Of a stretch of 64,000 bases of DNA, positions 11,587 to 22,989 are shown one piece after another. Below the pieces are notes generated by a model, which was not told the origin of the DNA, made no database searches, and was given only the letters and a program-made list of their open reading frames with translations. Positions within the stretch are counted from its first letter, which is position 1, and every line of letters starts with the position of its first letter. The translations under genes and the position numbers were made by a program. This DNA comes from Cymodocea nodosa (Eukaryota; Streptophyta; Magnoliopsida; Alismatales; Cymodoceaceae): positions 11,704,501-11,768,500 of the forward strand of contig CM072345.1 of NCBI GenBank assembly GCA_036874045.1. The letters run 5' to 3'.

Positions 11587-13948
11587 GTTTTGATTTCTTC
11601 CTCTTTGACGATTCATGGGTCATCAGACCTTAATTTTTTTAACCATGTTATATTATTATATTTAGCGTTTAATTAATTAAGAAATACCCCAGCTGTGGGT
11701 CTACACAAAGATGACATAATCGTTTTGTTGGTGTTTATCTGAGGTCGCTGGCTCCTGTAGGATCGATGAATGATGTGATCCACTTTATTAACAAACTACA
11801 CATGCATAATCGAAGCCCACGGGATAAGGATTGCTCACTTTGCATATGTTTTTCTGCAGGCCGCTTTACGCTCTTATTAATGGTGAATTAATATATATGA
11901 TAGCATCTCTTCATCTGCTAAAAACTATTATTATTAGTGACGAATATATTATGGTTTTGAATATGATTTTTGGCTCATTTTAATACGTGGATGTACAAAT
12001 TTCCTGCCAACATTCTAAGAAATGCCATCAACATGCATATACGCGCGTGCATGAATAATTGAAATAGGTGAAGTCCTGAAAGTTAATTTGCCAGGGTCTT
12101 GGCGTACATATTAATAATAATCACCGTTTCACATCAAATTAAAGAAGCAGACATGCATTGATCCATGCATGTATATGTGGAGATTCCAACATCGCTAACT
12201 TTGTGATTATTTTCTTATATGAATAATGTCTGGTTCCAAGTAGGACTAACTTACTAATTTATATATAAAGTAGATAAATATTTAATAACTCAATTTACCA
12301 TTTATTTGATAAATTTAGTTTTTTCACAAGCTTACTTTTTAAAACAAATTAAAACTCAGCAAATATTTCTAAACGATGCCTTGCATACAAGAGTTTGTTT
12401 TTTTGATAATAATGATTACTAATGAAAATTGTTAGTAAGGCGTTCTACGATGGTGGTAAATCCAATGTATAGTTATGATCATAATGATTATAGGATGAGA
12501 CATGAACTATTTATTTGGAAATTGATGCCAACACCCGGGCTTGTGTCGACACATATATTGGGTCGAATAGGTAAATTCCAAATAACTTTAGTAGTCTTTT
12601 AGATCATTTAAGACATTTTATATAGTAACGTAGACTAAATTAAACAAAAATATGGAAGTAGGAATTTCTTTTGTTTCGTACATTTACCGATCAATAGTAA
12701 AGACACTATTTTATTGACAAATATATATTTATTAATAAAATAATATATTATATAAGTAATCATTCAAAATTATCACATCTAGCCCATCCAAATACTAGAT
12801 GATATCTATAAAATTAATTTTTGATTGTATTAAATAAATGTACGTCGTGCTTTAAAGAATATTATGTAATGACTTGGAACTCATACTGAGAGAAGTATTT
12901 TTTTTTTTTTTATATTTTCAAATTCTCACATCGGAATGTTCTGAATACACTCAGGCTTGGCAAAAACAACCTAAGAAAATGGTAACAGTGATTTTCCTTA
13001 AAGTACCGGAATAGCTATTATTCTAATATGTGAAATATACCTGTACAAGGAGAGAGGAAATAAATATACGACGGTTGCTGGTACAGCGTATCCTAACCGC
13101 ATCATTTGGTCATCGTCTACATTTTTTTTCTGCGTATGGCTTTCACCTGGAAGTTCAAGAAATATCTTGCAAAGAACCAGCTCATATCTACTTCTTACAT
13201 AAAGTCGCAACAAAGATAATGATCGAGTTGAAATAGAAAACAACTTTCATGTAATATTTTGTATTACTTTTATGTATTTTGATAACAATTTATCGTCACG
13301 ATCCTGTCTATAATTTCTAGGAAGGAATAGGTGATCGTGACCATTACATCTACCAAAGGAAAACAAATCCATGTGAAGACGTCGGTGTCCGCCGTTTGAA
13401 ATCCGTGGCCACAGACAAGAAACCCGTTGACAAATCACCTAGAAAAAAAGATGTGCAGGGATGGACCAAGCCTTCAAGAATATCTCCACCGCATGTACCT
13501 TGTTTCCTTCGATTTCATTTGAACGCTTCATCTTTTTCCTTCCACAGACCCGAAGAAGACGTCCTAATGGGGCTTTTCTTTAAAAATATATTTAATTGCC
13601 AACGACCCATTCATAGACTACATGCATTATAATAGACAAAAAAAAAATACCAAGCATGCATATCATCTGTTTTTTCCCTTTCCCGGTCCACTCTATTGTT
13701 ACTGAGGGTCTTCTTGTCGGGTCTTGTAATTTCTTTTCTTTCCTTTTTTTAAGACCTTTTATGATATTTGTTTAAGCCCATTGTGCGTATCTCCTTTTTC
13801 TTTTCTTTAATGAAACATTTCTCTCATTCTTCTTCTTCGCGCGTTCCTCTCTCTCAACAAACTCTAGCAAATCTTCTCCATCTCCTTATTGCATGTCCAT
13901 GAATGGTGATCTGCTAAAGTTTTAGTACTCAAATTTTTGTTCTCTACA

Positions 13949-13960
13949 TCGTATCAGAGC
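13949..13960 (+). other. Copia primer-binding site
   Basis: TCGTATCAGAGC, one mismatch from the TGGTATCAGAGC complement of the plant initiator methionine tRNA 3' end. Confidence 0.7.
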
Positions 13961-14321
13961 ATTGACAATAGATGTGTCCTTCAATTTCCTGGTTCATCGT
14001 CCTTCTTTCTGTAGTTCCGACAAACTCATTTGGTGATCTTGCTTCCTTATCTTCCATTTTCTTCTCCCTGTTCCTTTGTTTTCACTTTGACTTTGATCTT
14101 TTTTTATTTCTTGTTCATGCATGTGCAGTTTCTTTTTCGGATTCATTTTTTTTATTATTCTTTTTAGATGGATCTATAATTTTACCCAAATCTATATTGT
14201 AATGATGATTCTTTATGAGTCTTTTTATACAACTTACCCAATATAATGATCTTAATTGGATCTTAGTTTAGTTTATAACATTTCTTTTATTTTCTTTTAG
14301 ATCTTTTTCCTCCCTCCAGCC

Positions 14322-15828
14322 ATGGCAACCAGTAGTAGCACAATAACTTCGAACACAATCTAAGATGTGAATCCTATTGGCCCTTATTTTCTACATCCAT
14401 CTGATAATCCAGGAACACCCATCGTTACACAACTCCTTAACTTTGACAACTATGACACATGGAGTATTGCCATACTTATGACCTTGGAGGTTAAAAACAA
14501 GCTTCGATGGGTCTCTGCCTCTACCTAATCATTATACACACCTTTTGAATCATTCAATATGACATAGATGCAATATTATGATAAAATCTTGGCTATATCA
14601 TGTCATTGAACCTGACATTGCTAACAACATTCTCTTCTTTAAAACTGCTTTCGAGATTTGAAAAGAATTAAAGGACAGATATTCACAAAAGAATGTTGCT
14701 ACTGATTTTGCCATTTCTAAGGAACTGTTTGACCTCCAACAAGCTCATAACTCGGTTATAACTTATTTTACTCAATTGAAAAGTTTATGGGAAAAACTTG
14801 ATCATAATAATCTCATTGAACAATGTGGTTGTGGCACTGTCTGCCCTGTTTATAAAACTCTCATTGCCAAAACTGAAAAGGAAACCTTATTTTATTTTCT
14901 GATGGGACTTAATGACAAATTCAGTGTTATCCATAGTCAAATTCTTGTCATGACACCTATGTCCAATATTAGCTATGCCTACTCTCTTGTTTTACAAGAA
15001 GAGAAGCAACAAGAGATTACTGCTCTTCTTATTACAGAGAATGTTACTCTTAATGTGAGAAAAACAAAACAGACCAATGGAAAGAAAGAAACGTTGTACT
15101 GGACTAATTGTAAAAATACAGGCCATACAAAAGAAAAGTGCTTCTGGTTAATAGGGTTTCCACCAAGGCATCAACTACAGAATAAGGTCATTCCTAGGAA
15201 GAATAATCAAAATAAATTTGTCAATAGTGCTGTAATTTCTAAGGAAAACAAGAACACCATTGTTGCCATAAATGAAGGAACCAAAAACAACTTCAATGAT
15301 TTTACCCCTGAGCAGATTGAACTACACAAAATTTTAGCAAAATCTAAAGTCACAGATGCTATTACTTCTAATGTGACAGGTGATTTTTCTTGTTTATCAA
15401 AATTTTTTGATTCTAATGTTTGGATGGCAGATACTAATGCTACACACCATATGACTAATGATAGAAATCTTTTATCCAACATTGCTTCAGTCTCTGATAA
15501 TTCTGGTGTGAAGTTTCTAGAACAATGCAAAGCTGATATTACTGACTTTGGTGATGTAAAATTAACTGATTTTATCACTATGCATGATGTTTTATTAATT
15601 TCCAGTTTTCATGTCAACCTCATGTCAGTAGCTAAAATTACTAAAGAACTTAATTACAATGTCAAGTTTCTATCCAATTATTGTGTTTTTCAGGAACTTA
15701 GCAGCCAACAAACGATTAAGATTACTAAATAGGAGAGAGACTTGTACCTGTTCACTTCAAAATATTCGAAGGATTTGGAACTTCCGGCCTTTAATGCTTC
15801 ATACAATCCTGATTTCACTCTCTAGTGT
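14322..15828 (+). pseudogene. Copia gag-protease polyprotein remnant
   Basis: The reading begins MATSSSTITSNTI, then a TAA, then NPIGPYFLHPSDNPG, the usual N-terminus of Copia gag (DUF4219/UBN2). Further stops interrupt it near 14,528 and 14,660. From about 14,665 the frame is open to a TAG at 15,730-15,732 (YFTQLKSLWEKLDHNN is typical gag), and similarity runs on past it to about 15,825. The zinc knuckle reads YWTNCKNTGHTKEKC, with Trp where the first Cys should be. The protease active site, normally DSGA, reads ADTNATHHMT, so the catalytic Asp is present but the Ser-Gly is lost. The protein would be inactive even without the stops. Confidence 0.75.
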
Positions 15829-17953
15829 TAGGGAGATTTTTGATTTCTTAAAAATACTATAAGTACACAACTGTTTATAATTAACTGACAAGTATAAGTC
15901 GATCCCTTAGAGAGTAAATTCAATTATCAACAAATTGATTGGAATTGCAATTTAATTTAGAGAAATCTCAAATTCAATCCAAACTCATTTCAGTTCTTAC
16001 GTCAATTTAAAGTAATTAAATTTAAGTTCAGAAAGTAGGGATGAAGCATTAAATCTAGAAATGATTCAATGCATAAAATCTAACTTGAGAAGCTGCAATA
16101 CAAAATTTATATTATGATGAATTGATTAATTTTCCAACTATTAAATCTCAAAACACAAATCTACCATGAATCACTCAAATCCTCAATGGAAAATACAAAT
16201 TCAGGTTCAACAAACAAGGGAGTGAAGTTTACTCTATAATGCAGGAATCTTTTTAGCACATTTGTGGGAATTTCCTTTGTACTGTTTATAAATTTAAGCT
16301 ACTCAGATATGCAACTTAAAGTGTTTTCCTGAGATGGTTAATTTGACATATCATCCCTATTATCAATGGGTCATCTAAATAAACTTGCGGTATGAGAATG
16401 TTGATTATTCATTTTTTTTTCTTGGTGAAGAAGGAATAATTGGCCATTGACTACTGATAGCAGCATGCATACTAGTACTGGATTATTTATAAAACTAATT
16501 TTTAAATTATTGCTTAATGCTGAATATTGATGATTGTTTGTAAAATGGTCCTTGAATATTGATGATTTCATTTGGCTAGCCTCAATGATTTATCCTTTTT
16601 TTTTATGGATAGTTGAAAGTTCTTTCCTATATCTCCTTCCTCAAACTCATTCTTAGAGAAATCCTTGTGAACCATCCCCTATTGATTTTTCCCAGGCTTT
16701 AGTGCAAATTTGATGCACTTATGCTTCTTTTGTGAAAATTTAAAGGAAGATCAATAGCATCTTTTTTTCTTGGGAGTTTTTCTATTGCTTTATGGTGGCA
16801 TAATGTGATTGGTTGTCCTTACCATAAATTAGAGTCTTTCTAGGCTCGGTAGATTAAGGTTGGATGGGTGGACCATCCATCCAACAATTGGTTGATGATT
16901 TCTCATGCTATCTGATGGCTTTGATGCTTTGAATACAACTGGTTGTTTCTTGAAGTTAGGTGTTTGGAACTCTTCAAATGAAAGATGTTGATTTTCTGTA
17001 AGGTGATCAAGTAATCCTCATCTTTCTGTTGCTCATTTATTCTCTTGAATAGATCCATCTCAACAAGGTTCAACGTGCTAGTAAGATTATTATTGCATCA
17101 CCATGTTTCTATGTAATTGATTGTCTTTCATTTTTAGCTTGATCACTAGTTCTTCCCATATTTATTAAGGCAGACACCTAGGCACTTGCATATCTTGCCT
17201 TGTTTTGTTATAATTGGATCCCGATCAGATTTGATACCAATTCTAGTAAAAATTCATGTATTTTTAGATGCTAATATTTTTTAAAGGAAAATAAGCTTAA
17301 TTTTTTAATATATTTAGATGTTACTGTGATCTTATTACATTTTATTGTTATCTTATTATTTTAGTTATATTTCAAGGTTATATGGTGTTGAGTAATAAGA
17401 AATATATATATGCTTAAATTGCATTTAATAATATATAATATAAATAACAAAAAAGCAAGAATAAAAAACAAAATTTCCTGAATGGCACCTAGGGACCTAG
17501 GCTCCCAAGGCATTGGAGGTGCCTGGATACCTTAAAGTATGGTTCTTCCACAGTTCCACCGTAGACCATTGTATTCCCTCCTTTTTCCTGATTTTATCAT
17601 GATTTCTTTACCATCACTCAAAAAATGCAAATGCTTTTATAAATGGCCCACTCTTGTTTGATATATGAGAAAATACGATCAGCATTTTTCTTTCCTAAAA
17701 AAAGCTTTTCCTTGGGTAAAAAGTGGACTAAAATTTCTTGCACCATAAATGCAAAATATTCATGGAATGTACAACAGTGGTATGTTATGGAATGAATGGT
17801 ATGGAAAATCAAACATAATGTAATTCTGAACCTTATGAATGTTAATACGTGGAAATGATTTTGTGTGGCAAGAAACTCTACAGGCATTCAGATTTCAAAA
17901 GAGAAAAAGGAGATTGAAAAACCAACACATTTACTGCATTCGGCAATGTTTAC
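15829..17953. other. Intergenic or old repeat, no gene seen
   Basis: AT-rich. The start (about 15,850-15,910, containing AAGTCGATCCCTTAGAGAG) resembles the leader region common in plant LTR elements, but no coding domain follows. I see nothing further I can name. Confidence 0.4.
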
Positions 17954-19450
17954 TCTTTTCAAAATATTGACTCTATCTTGCAGTCCATAAACAGCTGTCA
18001 TTTTTCTATTCATCAATTTCATGAGAATTGTGGGATGACAAAGCATGGACTCCACCCTCCTCGATGCCATCAAACAGTGCAGCTCTATTGCTTCAGTAAT
18101 GTCTGCATTCCTGGAAGCAAACATTTAAAATTTCATAATGCATAATACAAAACAAGATGAAGCAGTGACATACGATATATAGAAATCAAACTTTGCAGAG
18201 TAATTCATTCCTCTACAGAAACTACAGATGGCTAGAGAATCATAAAGTGGGGAGACGTGTGCCCATGCTAGAAACTTGGAGAAACTTCAACTTAAAGTCT
18301 AAAATGTGAATGTCTTTCATCTTTTTGTTATGAAAAATGGTTTAATAGAAACTTAGACTAGCAATTACTTGCCTCCTCGCTATAGTTACTATGTCAATTT
18401 CTAAAGACTTTGTATGGATTGCTATTTTCTTGTCATGTCTTCAATTTCTACACAATCTTATTCATATAGATTAAATCCTCATAATTTGCATCTACTTGTA
18501 AATTTACCAAACATTTAAGCTCAATATATTATTAAAAATAAACCAAAAGAAAAACAAAATAACACAAAAGAAATTTGTTCTTTTGTGATTCTAGCATATG
18601 ATTATGCATGTGAAATTAAAATATTCAATTAATTTATTTAGTTTGTGTCACCATTGAATAGGAAATCTACCTTCTACATTCTAGATCATCAAGAAATCAT
18701 AAAGGCATAAGTCTTATGTTTACACTTGCATAAATGCTCATCTCATAACATGATGAAATTTATCTTGTCAAAAGTGATTTTCTTCTCTTGCTTAAAATCC
18801 ATGCTAAAATTGATAATGAGTAAAATTGCAAATGGATTTTTATCAATTACCATAATAAAGAAAAACTAGACCAATGATTAAAGAAAAAGTAGACCGTAAT
18901 TGAAAATTTTCATCTGCATGCAACATTAAAAAGTAGTTATAGACAAGAATGTGCTTTAAGGTCTAAAGGCCATTGCTCTAATCTTGATAAAATATGAGGC
19001 AGATTATTATCTTCAAATGATACTATTTCTACTAGATTATTACATGAAAGATCAAACCGTGCAAAGCACGTGTTTATTGTCTATTTCCACAAAACATCTG
19101 GATTATTTTCCCGTGCACGAATATGGCACACGGAGAGGTCTTAAGCAAGTTGTACTGGAAGCTGCATTCAAAGCTTCACTTCCTTAAATCACCACTTCGC
19201 AAACTACAATTATTCATATACTGCGAAATGAATAGGGTCGATCAAAACGCACAACATATAAATGCGAAATACTTCCACCGCTTCTCAGCTCTGACGAAAG
19301 CCTCGGATTTACATCACACACAAAATAAATAAATAAATAAATAAACCTCAAGGAAACTGTTTGCAATTCTCAGAAAACAAAGGAAATAGAACACATACAA
19401 GAGATAACGAGAAAAGGGAAAGATCACAAGAAGGAGAAATTCCTTGTCCT
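17880..19450 (-). pseudogene. Decayed second copy of the Bet1-like SNARE 5' exons
   Basis: The minus strand at 17,954-18,102 is a recognisable copy of the Bet1 exon found intact at 24,804-24,957. It reads NRAALFDGIEEGG, then HNSHEIDE followed by a TAG, then, after a frameshift, LQDRVNILKR. An early TGA also lies next to the splice acceptor. Homology to the other copy continues through flanking intron DNA (17,880-18,370 against 24,730-25,170) and through the 5' region (19,090-19,430 against 25,350-25,640), with about 700 bases of unrelated DNA at 18,371-19,085. Where the other copy has ATGAAGTCGAGGAG followed by GT, this one reads AAAGAGGACAAGGAA, so both start codon and donor site are lost. 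It is a non-functional tandem duplicate; no copy of later exons was found. Confidence 0.75.
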
Positions 19451-21390
19451 CTTTCCCCTCCCTTCCGTCGGGATCTCCCCGAGTTTGAGAAGTTCCTCTG
19501 CGAGCTTCCGCCGAATCAGAAACAAACAATATCCGAAAGTTTCAGAGCTCTGTGCTCCATTCGTAAACGCCAGCGTACCAGGTACTCGGCTTTGCGCTCC
19601 ATTCAGCCATCGTCATTAGTCCTGCTCGTTTCTCGCATTATTCAAAGCGCTTTGGTTTTGCCAGTTTTTTATAATGGTAGTTTCATTGGAAGCCATTGTG
19701 GAGAATTTCTTGAACTTATTTTTTATTTTACTTATACATACGTGAGAAAGTAAAAAAAAACTATATAGAATGACTTATTAACTATAATTACATAATAGAA
19801 TATTCATTTTAATCAAGTAAATTTCATTCTTTAATGTAGAGGTTTAAAACTTCTCATTTTGTTAAATTTCATCCATTAAATTTGTACTTGAAATAACTTA
19901 AAGAATATAACTTAGATTGAATTAAAATTTTAATACATATTAGATTGTATCTTAGATTCACTAATCATATAATCAAATTTAAACCTTAAAAATAATAAAA
20001 TAATACTTTCAAACCTAATAAAAGTATGTTTTAACTTATTCCTTACATTTGAATCTTTTCAATATTAATTTTTTACATGTAACAAAATTTGCATCCCAAC
20101 ATCTAAAACCATAAAGCATGATTGAGAGAACAATTTTATAGAATTTAAACCATTTATGAACTTTAAAGAAATGTTTAAGACATTTTATTAACTGGTTTAC
20201 TAACCGATAATGACAATTAAATCACTTTGAAACATCTATCAAACTATTTTAAATCAAAGTGTACATTTAATTCAATTTCAAAAACCTTTATCATGCCAAC
20301 CAACTCCGCAACAAATAACTTTGGAAGTGAGACACAAGACGACCATGACATGGATTGAAGCTTTTTTTTGACAACGGAAGTAATTTTACACTTATCAAAT
20401 ACGGTTACAGTTGGTTGCATGGACTGAAGCTTTGGCACAAAAAGATCATGCCAGCAATGATGCTGAACTAAAACTTAGGAACACGTAAGAAAAATCGACA
20501 CAAGGATGTTGGTCATTTCATGTCGCCCTTCCAGGTTAAATTCATGGAGTCCTGTTGCCTATTGGATTCCCTCGACCACTGAAACTGTTGAAAAAAAGAC
20601 ATGGCATTTTAAAAATCATCTGTCTGAAATGATATTAAGTTGGAAGACTGGTATATATAAAACCAATAAACTTCAAAAATTTTACTATAAGATATGATAT
20701 TGTAAACTTTAAAATTTAGTTATAAGACATTAAATTCTTTGAAACATCACTTAACCGACTAAACATAATTTAAATGATAAATTTGATTCCTTATATAATC
20801 TTATAATTAATTTACATTTAATTATCAAATACTATAATTTAATTATATTACATTTAATAAGATTATAATCAACCAAAAGAGACCTATGTGTGCTCAAATT
20901 ACCAACAATTCTCAGGGTTTGGTTATTCAAAGACTAAGCCCTTATTTACGACTTTAGGATCATCATTTGAAGGCTACAATTTAAACAAGAATCTATCATA
21001 AGAATAAAAAAATAGTACACCAGTAACAAAATTGGGTTACCAACATGGTGGCACTCCACGTAACATCATCCCTAACAACATTTTTCCTAGCTAAAGGTAT
21101 GTGGCCCTACGTATCTCTTCAGGGTCCGCAGGGGAATAAAAACACAAGCAAGTCTCCTCTAACTTTGATGTTCATTAACAGCTACTAAAATTATATAACA
21201 TGACAATGTGATAATGTGACATTCAGAGAACTTCTCACATGATAGCAAATTATGTACAACATAGTGTAGGACTTACATACCTTCCATTCACAGTAATCGT
21301 CAACCGTGCTATACGAATTGATTAAAATAAGGAAATTCCAGAATCAGATGGACTTTCTTTACTGTTAACCATGGACCACAAAACTTGATG
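19451..21390. other. Intergenic, 3' of the chimeric gene
   Basis: AT-rich DNA with no domain seen. The final few hundred bases before 21,391 should hold the 3' UTR of the minus-strand gene. An (AAAT)n tract lies at about 19,323-19,345, just inside the duplicated block. Confidence 0.5.
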
Positions 21391-22989
21391 CTACAACTGC
21401 CAGTCCACGCATTCATCAAAATCTACACTACTGCTACAATCCAACAGGGCAGTTCGCTGGTGCTCATACCTACATATATAGTTTAAGCCAACTAGTAGCT
21501 TACAAATTTCTGCCTCCGTCTTCTCCTTGTCGGCAAAATATAAAGTCTGGAGAAGTAGAATATTCGTTTTCAAAACAATTCGTTGTTGCTCAAAATTTTG
21601 TTCTGTTTGCCATCGGATCATGTTATGTGCCATAGGAGCAAGCCAAGTCAAGAGATTATCTAGTGTTAACCTCCAATCATGAGCTAGAGGTGCATCATAA
21701 ATTGCCAAATTCTTAACATAGGACTTGAGACTTTTCCTCAGAGACAATCTCAAGCTCATTGGTAACATTTGATAGAGATCATCTCTAGCTTCCTCTCCAA
21801 CCAAATGGGGATATCGAAGGAACTTCTCTATAATAATTATAATATTTGAATAATGGAGAGCTAATGACGAACCCCCGAGAGTGGAGTGTGCAGCATACAT
21901 CGTCACTCTACTTTTTGGTCCAAATTGAAACAATCCACATCGGCCAAACCTTGATTGTTTCTGTTCTCCATTAGAGGACAAGCTTATAGGAGACTGGCTC
22001 ATGTGATTCTCACTTTCAAAATGTTCATCACCATCCTCCCAGGAAGTAGAGCTGCTCGAACTAAGGCATCCCATAAAAATCCTTCCAGGACTAGCACCAC
22101 AAGGGAATCTGAGATTGTCATCAGACATGTTAACAACAGGTCTTTTTGGTTGAACCCAACCTGATTTACGATCACTGACTTCTGTGTACAATGATCCTGA
22201 AACAGGCAAACAATTATGATTTGGAACAAACTTACGAGACAGTTGTCTGCTCTCATCTGGGGAATAATGAGGTATTAGAGCAGAATTCCCAAACACAACA
22301 TGGATCCTGTCATATATGGTACATACTACCCTGGCCATCAGCCCCACAATCTTATCATAGGTCTGATTCCACAATGATGTTTCCCTAAGATGCCTCACAT
22401 CATGATGCTGCCACTGAATCTTCTGTCGGAATGCCTGACGAGTCTCCTCATGATATTGGGCCAAGTGGGATTTTTTCACCCCCTGCTCCAACTCATTCAA
22501 AACACCAAGTTCACCATAGAGGCTAGCTGTTGAGCTCACATACCTCTCCATCTTTCTAATCGTTCTGTCCATGTCCTTAATGAGGAACCTCAATTTCCCA
22601 ATCTCAATGCGACCTTTCAAAAGATCAGTATATACATGCTCAAACCCCAGCAGAGCCTGCTCAGTGCACCTCTTTCCTAATCTTGATACCAGAGCAGCAA
22701 CACTGTTTAAATCATCAAGCTTTTCAGCAAGCACAAGCTCTAAGAGATAGGATTCATCTGTAGAGACTAGAGTTCTAATAGCATGGGACTTTAGCACGTC
22801 ATTGTGGAGGGCAGAAATTTCAGTCTCAGAAAGAGACTTGTGAAGCTGAATGGTTTTGGACATGGCATTTGCAACCTCAAAAGACAGTATGCCAATTATA
22901 TCATCCTTTGGACTGGAGGCAGATTGAGATTTTGGATCCTTTGGTAAAACATGCTTGAAATAATTGTGGTGTGACTTAGTTTCAAACAC
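21391..22989 (-). CDS. DUF3475 + DUF668 exon of the chimera
   Basis: One uninterrupted 532-codon frame. After the six Bet1-derived residues come DUF3475, a coiled-coil-like middle with KDMDRTIRKMERYV and NELEQGVKK, the family signature SLWNQTYDKIVGLMARVVCTIYDRI, a Ser-rich linker and the DUF668 domain, ending VDFDECVDWQL. The order and the absence of introns agree with the At5g04550-type members of the family. The N-terminal myristoylation-type leader those proteins often carry (MGNQV...) is not here: the family position just before LKHAL is occupied by VFETKSHH. The first in-frame ATG lies about 42 codons into the exon, inside DUF3475, so a protein started there would lack part of that domain. 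Confidence 0.9.
   Translation of the reverse strand: MFETKSHHNYFKHVLPKDPKSQSASSPKDDIIGILSFEVANAMSKTIQLHKSLSETEISALHNDVLKSHAIRTLVSTDESYLLELVLAEKLDDLNSVAALVSRLGKRCTEQALLGFEHVYTDLLKGRIEIGKLRFLIKDMDRTIRKMERYVSSTASLYGELGVLNELEQGVKKSHLAQYHEETRQAFRQKIQWQHHDVRHLRETSLWNQTYDKIVGLMARVVCTIYDRIHVVFGNSALIPHYSPDESRQLSRKFVPNHNCLPVSGSLYTEVSDRKSGWVQPKRPVVNMSDDNLRFPCGASPGRIFMGCLSSSSSTSWEDGDEHFESENHMSQSPISLSSNGEQKQSRFGRCGLFQFGPKSRVTMYAAHSTLGGSSLALHYSNIIIIIEKFLRYPHLVGEEARDDLYQMLPMSLRLSLRKSLKSYVKNLAIYDAPLAHDWRLTLDNLLTWLAPMAHNMIRWQTEQNFEQQRIVLKTNILLLQTLYFADKEKTEAEICKLLVGLNYICRYEHQRTALLDCSSSVDFDECVDWQL

Larger units (their letters stand above)
10802..13690. other. AHL upstream region and intergenic DNA
   Basis: On the AHL side lie a CTAG repeat at 10,906-10,930, a TC tract at 10,934-10,953 and a GGA-rich tract at about 11,546-11,586. 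These may sit in the 5' leader or promoter. Beyond that the DNA is AT-rich. Open frames near 13.0-13.6 kb show no recognised domain. Confidence 0.5.
13697..15828 (+). mobile_element. Truncated, inactivated Ty1/Copia retrotransposon
   Basis: TCGTATCAGAGC at 13,949-13,960 differs at one base from the usual Copia primer-binding site for initiator-Met tRNA. The 250 bases before it, starting perhaps at a TGTT at 13,697, are probably the remains of the 5' LTR. A gag frame begins at the ATG at 14,322 and continues with several stops. A zinc-knuckle region and the start of the protease follow to about 15,828. Integrase, reverse transcriptase, RNase H and the 3' LTR are absent. The element cannot move by itself. 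Confidence 0.75.
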
